Shown here piece by piece: positions 55,901 to 64,000 of a DNA stretch of 64,000 bases. Origin of the DNA: Meconema thalassinum (Eukaryota > Arthropoda > Insecta > Orthoptera > Tettigoniidae). Numbering within the stretch: the first letter of the stretch is position 1; every line of letters begins with the position of its first letter. The stretch spans positions 231,967,556-232,031,555 of the forward strand of contig OX336398.1 of the NCBI GenBank assembly GCA_946902985.2, written 5' to 3'. The notes under the pieces are model-generated. The model did no database searches, was not told the DNA's origin, and worked only from the letters and a program-made list of their open reading frames with translations. Made by a program: the position numbers and the translations under genes.

Positions 55901-58900
55901 TGTACCCGATACCTAGTTGAGGCTATCGGCTACGCCAGCAGACATTAAGCCGTAGTTGAGATGTTAGGAAGAGTTAAGAAAAGATAGCGCTCAGATCGAG
56001 TCAAGAGGAATGTCAAGATGACGTAGTAGGTCTAGGATTAAGAAGGCGCTGACCGCAGTCAAGCAGATGGAATTATGGATAGAAATATGAAGCTTTATTA
56101 AGATCTATATGGAACATGGTATTTAAACATCTCAGAAGAGATGATATAACATGCATTATACATGGAAATAATTTGAAGGAAGTCAGATAACCCTTAAGTT
56201 ATTTTATAACTTAATAGCCGAGATGTTGGGGGTTCGAGATTATATTTGTGACGCAAGACCACGGAGGTGGGGAAGACGTCACGTGACTGCGCCAGGCAGG
56301 TAAGGGTCAAGGCAGTCCAGAGACAGTCAGTCGAGCTCAGTGAGCCAAGCAGTCAAGATCTGTTAGCAAGAGAGTCCAGTACAGCGAGCAACGCAGTCGA
56401 GGTCAGACAGCGAGCTGAGTAGGACATGCCAAGCGTATGGTAAAGGTCGCGCAGCGAACAAGTTTTGTCACGGAAAGTGAAAGCGGCAGTTTTAACTTCA
56501 CCGAGCAGCGAACGAAAAGTAGGTCAGTGAGCCGGGCGGACATCCGCAGTAGGCAGCATGAAGACCGGTTATAGAACCAGCTGTACGAGCCAAGCAAGCA
56601 TGAGAAGGCCGGGGTTTTAGAACAGCATTGCGAGTAGTTGGAGAACATTATTCCAAGCTGCATTTCAACGCAGAACAGCATAGTAGAGCGACATGGCGAG
56701 GCCAGCTTTAGGCGGAGATTATTATAGCATTATGACAGAAGCTGAACTTCATTACAACATTGAGTTGGAACGTTTATTCAGCATTTGAATTGAACAGGCA
56801 AATAGTTACGAGATACTGCAACTGTGAACTTCAGATGAACATAGTTTTTCTTAATTGCATTACGACTATGCATTTCATAACGCATTCCAAGTAACATTAA
56901 CGATTATAGGCAAATGAAATGTTATAAGCATATGCACCTAAGAACATTAGCTCGTGCATTAATGCAATTCGTTCTTATAAAGTGTTATAAATTACCGAGT
57001 ATGAACACAGCTACAGGGTGTTTCATAAATTTAGACACTCTCATATAAAATTTTATTTTATGAAAGTGAGACTTAGCAGTTATTGGAGATTGAACTTTCA
57101 ACATTTAAACCGAACATTGTATGGAACAGTGGCGTAACGTAGAAGAGGAATAGGGGGTCCGCTGTTTCTATGAACTTTTTCGTGAGGATTTGGAAAAATA
57201 TCCGCTATGGATAACCAGCAGTTCATCATGTCGGAGTAAACGCAGACAGAGACGCGATGGCACCACAGAGCGATGGATTCGATTCCTGACGAGGAGGAGG
57301 TCCACCAGCTGATCCACTTGGGATTTTGAAGGCAATCGTCATTGCATGGATGGAATGATATTCACGCCGATCTTTCGAGAAATTCATTACATAAGGAAAA
57401 TCGACGATCTTTGAAATTTAATAACAACTGATTATGAGAAGGTACTGTAAGAGTTATAACTTCCTGATACGATTATTTTCATGAATACTGGGCACACATG
57501 TATATTTTTATAATAGGAGTGATACGATTGTTTAGACATGGCTTTGACTTTATATGCTTCGAATTTTGCTAGAATATGGCGTGACCATATGATATGGCAG
57601 GCATCATTATACGAAATTCTCACCATTGGTTGGCTTTATTAAGCAGATGTTAGGTCTTTTAGACATTTTTCCAGCAAGGATAGTTTTCATGAATAGTTTT
57701 TTTGTGTGACGAGTATTTCGAACTCGTGATCTGCAATTGATTATCTACAATTACTTCGTCAGTTCATCGCATACTAGCGAGTGTGTATTATTCATCAGTG
57801 GGGATTTTTTCCATTGGATTGTTTGGAGATATTAAGATGTTATTCACTTTAGTGAATAAATATCGCTTTTATATGACAACTAGAGACTTGTTGATTCCTA
57901 TCTGGTACATTCACTCATTTCAGTCTTCGAGATGGGGTCTTTCGTATTTATACGATTGTATGGTGGTTACTCATCTTACCCATCGTTCAGGGCATTATCA
58001 TGTTAGTCGACGGGGCGAGGTCTTTCGTATTTATACGATTGTACGGTGGTTACTCATCTTACTTGCCATTGAGGGACTCATTTTTATCATCCGAGTGTAC
58101 TTGAGATTGTAAGTGAATCAAACAAGGAACTACTAGTCACATATCAGTCGAAATTTTGTTAAATAAAGTACAGATAAATGTCAGCAGGGTTACATTTGTA
58201 ATTCTTGTTTGCCAATCCAATATTTTGTTGCTATACTCTTTTGAGAGTACTTTCAGTTTAACAGCTGGTACAGCTGATGCTTTGATGATTTTTATAATTG
58301 TGTTTGATACCTTTGAGAAGGATTTAAAGTAATTGAATCTTGTAAGATGAATCATTAATGATCAGATTTATTTTAAGGCAGATCAGTATTGCAGATTTTG
58401 ATATGAGAAATTATAGCACATTGGTGTTTTTCTGTGATGTGAATTATGAGATTTGTAAGAGAATTTATGCTATTTGAAAGCAGATCTTGAATTACTAAGG
58501 TAATATTTTTTCCAATTGTTTAAGAAGTTGTCTAGATGTGATCAGAGTAATTACAGTTATTGGAGATTGTGTGCGTTGATAATTTGAAGCCAGTTATATA
58601 TTTTTTGTAGATCATGCAACATGGTTAAGTGAAGTTTGTGATAGGCATTTTGTGGAAGTTGCCAAGTGATAGTTGCAATGTTGCTAATGTATTTTGAGGC
58701 AGACATGAGGTTGTCGAACCCAGTCTAGCGTAATTGTTGAGATTCATGCTGTATGTGCTGAATATTTATGGATTTTTGTGGAATAATTGTGGTATTCAAA
58801 TGTGATATTTGAAGAATTGAGGATATATAATGTCGTTGTGGATAGTCAGATCCAACGTGATGTCGTGAAGGCAATAATATTTTTTGGCATGATAATTAAA

Positions 58901-60164
58901 TACGAGATATAACTTGGAAGTGATAAAACTGTAAGACAACGTTCTATAACCCATATTAAACAATTTGTTAGGAAATTAAACAAATAAATAAAGTTGATAA
59001 TACAAGATTTTCTGAGAATAATAATTAATGAAATAATAATCTGAAATTTAAGCATATTAATGATCTGACCTAATGAAATAAAAATCAGAATGACTAGATG
59101 AAATAATAAAAATCTAAATAACCAGAAGAATAAAATTTAAATAAATTAATAAATTAAATTTTGAAATAAATCAATGAATTAAATAAATGGATGAATTGAA
59201 GATTGGATAAATAAACTGATTTAAATAAATTAATAGACGATTGGATAGATTAAGAATAACTGAATTAGAAGGCGATAATTAATTAAAGAAGCTGATGATT
59301 AATGGATTTATATGGATTAAAATAAATTTAATTGAGATATAGGCCTAATTTGAGAAATTGCAATTTGAGTTGAGGAATTAAACAATTTGTATTTATGATT
59401 TAAGATGATTTAATCTGAAGTAGATGATAAAATAAGAGTGTGTGAATAATTAGAAAGTATAATGAAGTTGTGATAATAATTTTCATTTAAATGATTTAAT
59501 GGTGATGAGTTAATGATTCTGACAAGAATATGTTGAATTTTGAAATGAGAATTAATGTGAGAAATATTTAACTTTGATGATGATCATGACGACCAATGAG
59601 CAATGGATTTTCTGTAATTCACAAACAAGCAATTTGTAATGACAATGTAAATAGTGTAAATTAATTATTCGATGTTTAGGAGCATTTTACTAACGTGTTT
59701 AACATTTGAATTATGCCATGCAAGCCATAAATTACGTGATGTTTAAAATATGTGATTATAATATGTGTATGTTTAGACAGATTAATAACTTTTTCAAATC
59801 CACATTTATGATGTTAAATTAAAGAGAAATTAGGTCTCAGGTATCACAAATGTCAGTGACGAAAGACATAGTGCTTCGGTGATCCTGAGAACCCAAGAGA
59901 ACTTTAGAGATTTTTCTTGTTCTATGTGGATGGAATATTTTTGATTAGAAAAGAGATGGTTCGATTTTTGGACAATGACAATTTAACATTGGCATTCGAC
60001 CATGCTCTCAGGTAGGATGAATATTTAAAATGTCCGTCTGACTATCAAAGTGAAATAAATTTGTTTTTATCTTAGTTGTGATCCGATGATGGTGTGATTT
60101 TCCTTTTTCTTTCCTTGTCTTGAGTAAGGCTTAACCGGAAAGGAGGTGGTTTGCTAGGAATTCA
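55901..60164 (+). repeat. 5' LTR (right boundary provisional)
   Basis: The start is fixed by homology to 63,366. An AATAAA polyadenylation signal lies at 60,054-60,059, and a CA end at 60,163-60,164 lies five bases before TGGCGCCCA. That makes an LTR of about 4.26 kb, unusually long. An alternative end is CGGGTACA at 60,372-60,379, an exact inverse of the TGTACCCG start. Insertions may inflate the length, for instance near 57,013 where TACAGGGTGTTTCATAAATT resembles a transposon end. A near-duplicate of about 80 bases lies at 57,940-58,065. Confidence 0.7.
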
Positions 60165-60169
60165 GTTGA

Positions 60170-60178
60170 TGGCGCCCA
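60170..60178 (+). other. Candidate primer-binding site
   Basis: TGGCGCCCA matches the first nine bases of the tRNA-Lys type primer site used by many retroelements. The next bases do not extend the match well, so the call rests on position and this short identity. Confidence 0.45.
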
Positions 60179-60179
60179 T

Positions 60180-60626
60180 TTATATTTGCATTTTTCTTTA
60201 TTAAACGACCCTAGAGATACTTTGTCTCGTGTTACCCACTGATTTTTCGATAACTCAGCTGAATTTCCGACACATTCCTTATTTGACTAGAGGTTCATTT
60301 AACTCCACTCTGTCCTGGAACTCCAGGAATGCGATGTAATAGCAGATGGGTCATCGCATCCCCAGGACGAACGGGTACAGAGAGAGAGGGAGAATTGGCT
60401 TTACCCACCTGTGGGGCATCGATTTTGTTTATTCTATGGAATCACATCAGATTTAGATTACTGAGAGATTGATCTCAAGTTCATTTAATTGTGTTACAAA
60501 ATGTATTAAACTTAGACAATATACTTGTGTGCCCATTCCAGTGTTCATGTTAATCGTATTAGTATTATGTCATGTTAGTTATAAGTCATTTTCCTATACC
60601 CATGTGAATGCAGGAATTGAGACATT
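60180..60626 (+). other. Leader between primer site and gag
   Basis: About 450 bases without ORF. It contains the CGGGTACA alternative LTR end at 60,372 and a purine-rich GAGAGAGAGGGAGAA right after it. Confidence 0.5.
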
Positions 60627-62693
60627 GTGATGTGTTGTTGTCTAACGTCTCTGAATAAAACGTCTATTGAAAATATAATTATGTTGCCGGAAGATTTAGC
60701 TAAGGTGTTAGGAGAGTTACAGAGTGGCATGTCTGGTATTGCAGAAACTATTTCTAAAATGGAAACGGAAGTTAAAGAACAGATAAATAGTTCAGAAGCT
60801 AGGTTAGAAGCTAAATGTAAAGAAAATGTGCAAGCATTACAGACTAGCAATGAAGAAAATTTAAAATTATTACAGTCAAATAGTGAAGATAATTTAAAGT
60901 CATTAGAGACTAGATTACAGACTAGTAATGAAGAAAATTTAAAATTATTACAGTCAAATAGTGAAGACAATTTAAAGTCATTAGAGACTAGGTTACAGTC
61001 AAATAGTGAAGCTAACTTGAAGGATGGTTTTAAATCATTAGAAGAAAGATTACAGCCAAATAGTGAGGATAATTTTAAATCATTGGAAGAGAAATTACAA
61101 GCTCGTAGTGAAGAAACTAACACAGAGTTAGAAAACAAGTTAACTAGGTTAGAGAATAGATTAACTTTAAAGAATAATGAAATGCTTAAGACTTTACAAT
61201 TAGATATAATTGCAGTAAATATGAAAGGAGAGGAAAATGTTCAAATATTAAGAAAGAATATTATTGAATTAGAAAGTAGAGGAGAAGAAAACATTCTTAC
61301 TTTAAGAACAGACGTTATGTCTATACAGAAAGACATTAAATCGGATGTATCGAAGTTGAGATTCGACATTGATGGTTTAGTGGCAGATGTAGGAAAAATT
61401 CAAGAGTGGTCTACCGAAGTATCTTTCGAAACTAAAATCAAAGGTCTAGAAATGAATCTAGGTAATGAGATCAAGGATTTAAAGTCAGTAATTGGAACCA
61501 TTAAAGAGGAAGTCTTAGGAGAGGTTAATTCTAATTTAAAATCATTAGAGAATCAATTGCAGAAAGATATTAGGAAAATGGATGATGATATAGAGCAAAA
61601 GGTTAATGAAAACTTAGCTTTATTCAAAAATAGAGTCGGTGCAATCGTGGAAGAACGGTATAGTGAGGTCGATGCTGAAGCAAAAGAAAAACGTGCAGGA
61701 TTAGATGAGAAATTAATCGCAGGTATGGCGAACTTAGAAGCGAGATTTACGGAAAACAAGGAAGCGACGAAGATAGATTCAACTCTATTTAGGACAGATG
61801 TTGATCTGTTAAAGGAACAAGTCGCGTCAGTAAAGAATACATGCGAAGACAAGATTGACAAGTTGAAAAACGATTTAGAGGAGAGTAATAAAACGCAGAA
61901 TGTTACGTCGTTAGATGAGTTAAAGACTCAGGTCAAGACCGCAGAGAAACTGGCAGAAGATAGGATGACTAAACTAGAATCTATGATTAATAGTTTCTCA
62001 AGTCAAAATATTACATCAGGGGAAATATCGATAAATCAGACACCGATAGACCGCAGTATGGGTAATCAAGAAGTTAGCATGGGAGAAGACCGTCAAACGC
62101 AACCGAATGTGATATTCGAAAGGGCAAGTTCAACCCCTCAGGGTAATCCGAGTTCGAATAGGAGTACGTTGGGTACAAGTGAACAATACTCAGGTCCAGT
62201 TACCATTATCAGAAATCTGGATGACGAGCCGAGGAAGTTTTCTGGAAATACAGGAGTCACACCAGTCGAATTTTTGCGAGATATTCGAGACTACATGGCG
62301 GAACATAGAGTAGCCAAGGAAAGAGAGCTAAGGATAGTCGAACGCGCCTTAGACGGGCCTGCGTTAACTTGGTTTAGAGCATTCAGAAGCAATTTTGCGA
62401 ATATGGAGCAATTTGCAATAGCATTCTTAAGGAGATTTTGGAGTGCAGAGGATCGACTGAACGTAAGAGCAGAAATGTACTCGAAGCGTTATTCTACGTC
62501 ACATCCGACGCATTATGCCAATTATTTTACTTCACAATTGGCTAAATTACAGTTTCTGATTCCTCCATTGCCAGAAGAAGAGCTTTTGCAAGCTATAGCG
62601 AGACAGTTACCGATTGAGGTACAGCGATCACTCATAGCGTCGGGAGCAAACACACTTGAGCACTATGACGACATTTTACGGCGATTACTGTAG
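60627..62693 (+). CDS. gag: Gag polyprotein of the gag-only element (688 codons)
   Basis: An uninterrupted frame. The start used here is 60,627, but the Met at 60,681 (MLPEDLAKVLGEL) is as likely. Residues about 20-460 are charged, Glu/Lys-rich and coiled-coil-like. A 26-residue unit (LQTSNEENLKLLQSNSEDNL plus KSLETR) is repeated twice almost exactly and then degenerates, matching a 78-base DNA period from about 60,838. Residues about 526-688 are a retrotransposon capsid domain: DEPRKFSGN, VEFLRDIRDYM, ALDGPALTWFRAF, FAIAFLRRFWS and a PLPEEELLQAI block. Gag would build the particle. The frame stops at ILRRLL; a different frame carries an Arg/Asn-rich continuation, so a one-base indel may have shortened it. 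Confidence 0.9.
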   Translation: MMCCCLTSLNKTSIENIIMLPEDLAKVLGELQSGMSGIAETISKMETEVKEQINSSEARLEAKCKENVQALQTSNEENLKLLQSNSEDNLKSLETRLQTSNEENLKLLQSNSEDNLKSLETRLQSNSEANLKDGFKSLEERLQPNSEDNFKSLEEKLQARSEETNTELENKLTRLENRLTLKNNEMLKTLQLDIIAVNMKGEENVQILRKNIIELESRGEENILTLRTDVMSIQKDIKSDVSKLRFDIDGLVADVGKIQEWSTEVSFETKIKGLEMNLGNEIKDLKSVIGTIKEEVLGEVNSNLKSLENQLQKDIRKMDDDIEQKVNENLALFKNRVGAIVEERYSEVDAEAKEKRAGLDEKLIAGMANLEARFTENKEATKIDSTLFRTDVDLLKEQVASVKNTCEDKIDKLKNDLEESNKTQNVTSLDELKTQVKTAEKLAEDRMTKLESMINSFSSQNITSGEISINQTPIDRSMGNQEVSMGEDRQTQPNVIFERASSTPQGNPSSNRSTLGTSEQYSGPVTIIRNLDDEPRKFSGNTGVTPVEFLRDIRDYMAEHRVAKERELRIVERALDGPALTWFRAFRSNFANMEQFAIAFLRRFWSAEDRLNVRAEMYSKRYSTSHPTHYANYFTSQLAKLQFLIPPLPEEELLQAIARQLPIEVQRSLIASGANTLEHYDDILRRLL

Positions 62694-63260
62694 ACTATAT
62701 AAGCGCTCAAGTTACGCCTAGAAATGCAAGAAACGACAATCGAAACACGCAAGAGGTGAATGCGGTAGTCGTTGATAACGCAGCTCAAACGGACAGAAGA
62801 GATTCCTGGGAAAACAGAAGGAACTAAGGAAATCGAGGAAACATCCGTAACGTTCGTGGAAATGATCGATATAGAGGACCATATGAGAGGCCATACGATC
62901 AGGAAGCAAGAGACAGCCGATACAGAAATTATAACCAGAATTCCAGATATCAAGATAGGAATCGATACAACAATAGATATCGTGGTAGAAACAACTGGAG
63001 CCAAGGTCAACAGTATAATCGAAACGACAGGCAGGATGGCCGAAGAAATGAGCCAAATGAAAGACGAGATAATCGTGAATATGAGAGATCGAGGCAATAA
63101 AATAGACAGCCTGGTACACCACCCGAGGAGACAGTCAGAGATGTCAATCGAGCAAGCACGAGTAGTGAAGGAAGAAACAGACATCAAAGTAATACAGAAT
63201 CAAGATGCTAATCATTGGAAATCAATCATCATTGTTGAGCATTTGGAAGTACCATCATGC
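62694..63260 (+). pseudogene. Remnant of the Arg/Asn-rich Gag C-terminus
   Basis: Just after the gag stop, the -1 frame reads on with VTPRNARNDNRNTQEV and later RNYNQNSRYQDRNRYNNRYR, a nucleic-acid-binding style tail, with a TAA near 62,827 and another stop near 63,100. An overlapping 163-codon frame (62,772-63,263) has no protein character of its own. No CCHC zinc knuckle is seen. Confidence 0.65.
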
Positions 63261-63335
63261 TGAATAAGGGGATTGTAGAGCTATCGTGTACATGGGTTAT
63301 ATATAGAATGCCTGAGAGTGTATTTTTTTCTCAAT

Positions 63336-63365
63336 CCTGATAAAAAAGGAGATGTACGGGAGAGA
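63336..63365 (+). other. Polypurine tract of the second LTR element
   Basis: A purine-rich stretch (AAAAAAGGAGATG, then ACGGGAGAGA) ends directly at the TG of the 3' LTR. Confidence 0.7.
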
Positions 63366-64000
63366 TGTACCCGATACCTAGTTGAGGCTATCGGCTACGC
63401 CAGCAGACATTAAGCCTTAGTTGAGATGTTAGGAAGAGTTAAGAAAAGATAGCGCTCAGATCGAGTCAAGAGGAATGTCAAGATGATGTAGTAGGTCTAG
63501 GATTAAGAAGGCGCTGACCGCAGTCAAGCAGATGGAATTATGGATAGAAATATGAAGCTTTATTAAGATCTATATGGAACATGGTATTTAAACATCTCAG
63601 AAGAGAAGATATAACATGCATTATACATGGAAATAATTTGAAGGAAGTCAGATAACCCTTAAGTTATTTTATAACTTAATAGCCGAGATGTTGGGGGTTC
63701 GAGATTATATTTGTGACGCAAGACCACGGAGGTGGGGAGGACGTCACGTGACTGCGCCAGGCAGGTAAGGGTCAAGGCAGTCCAGAGACAGTCAGTCGTG
63801 CTCAGTGAGCCAAGCAGTCGAGATCTGTTAGCAAGAGAGTCCAGTACAGCAAGCAACGCAGTCGAGGTCAGACAGCGAGCTGAGTAGGACATGCCAAGCG
63901 TATGGTAAAGGTCGCGCAGCGAACAAGTTTTGTCACGGAAAGTGAAAGCGACAGTTTTAACTTCACCGAGCAGCGAACGAAAAGTAGGTCAGTGAGCCGG
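63366..64000 (+). repeat. 3' LTR, first 635 bases
   Basis: Aligns base for base with 55,901-56,535 with eight substitutions that I can count. It continues beyond the right edge. Confidence 0.95.

Larger units (their letters stand above)
55901..64000 (+). mobile_element. Gag-only LTR retrotransposon with very long LTR
   Basis: Two copies of an LTR start at 55,901 and 63,366 (TGTACCCGATACC). Over the 635 bases of the second copy that are visible I count eight substitutions and no net length difference, about 1.3 percent, so the insertion is recent. Between them lie a primer-binding-site candidate, a 688-codon gag and a polypurine stretch, but no protease, RT, RNase H or integrase. The element must depend on enzymes made elsewhere, or it is a deletion product. 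Confidence 0.9.

Noticed and set aside
57783..58112. 109-codon ORF with hydrophobic stretches in the long LTR
   Set aside because: It spans an 80-base duplication, has no recognisable domain, and lies in the LTR. Probably chance.
60372..60379. CGGGTACA as the certain LTR end
   Set aside because: The match to the LTR start is perfect, but an eight-base hit over several kilobases can be chance and no standard primer site follows. Kept as an alternative only.
60575..61138. 187-codon minus-strand ORF opposite gag
   Set aside because: A shadow of the Gag repeat region: low-complexity Ser/Leu/Asn composition mirrors the plus-strand repeat.
62663..63187. 174-codon minus-strand ORF rich in Ser, Ile and Val
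   Set aside because: Shadow of the Arg/Asn-rich Gag tail and the overlapping frame.
1..64000. Naming a species
   Set aside because: The element types point to an arthropod, probably an insect, but no single-copy gene is present to place it further.

Overview
This window looks like repeat-dominated nuclear DNA from an arthropod, most likely an insect with a large genome. It holds two Ty3/gypsy-type LTR retrotransposons, several non-LTR (LINE) reverse transcriptases, insect-style Helitron ends, Helentron/HINE-like elements, tRNA-derived SINEs and TTAA-flanked DNA transposons. I see no intact host gene, no rRNA gene, no convincing free-standing tRNA gene and no bacterial-type operon. The species cannot be named from this sequence.

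Layout. 1-7,878: a minus-strand Ty3/gypsy element with decayed gag, protease, RT, RNase H and integrase; its 3' LTR runs off the left edge. 7,891-12,523: two SINEs with target-site duplications and two Helentron/HINE-like elements with internal tandem repeats. 13,032-17,104: a SINE, then a 3.46-kb long-TIR element with TTAA flanks that hosts a SINE, a LINE fragment and a pogo-like MITE. 17,627-18,426: a Helitron. 19,608-26,085: a 71-bp satellite of about 45 units, split by a 3.26-kb insert. 26,240-30,140: one LINE with three later insertions inside it. 30,142-33,080: a SINE, a Helitron carrying a 164-bp tandem array, and a long A/T microsatellite. 33,246-38,050: SINE and LINE fragments, including one LINE inserted head-on into another. 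38,050-43,570: low-information DNA. 43,572-51,654: a SINE split by a TTAA MITE, a third HINE-like element, more SINEs, a region bounded by inverted repeats, a second TTAA MITE and a third Helitron. 52,003-55,600: a fourth HINE-like element and LINE fragments. 55,901 to the right edge: a young LTR element with a very long LTR and a 688-codon gag but no pol.

The parts do not form a pathway. They form a stratigraphy, because target-site duplications and interrupted homology let many insertions be ordered. The most unusual items are the recent gag-only LTR element, the satellite whose every unit carries an RFX X-box-like palindrome, the TTAA-flanked long-TIR element, and the 164-bp array inside a Helitron.
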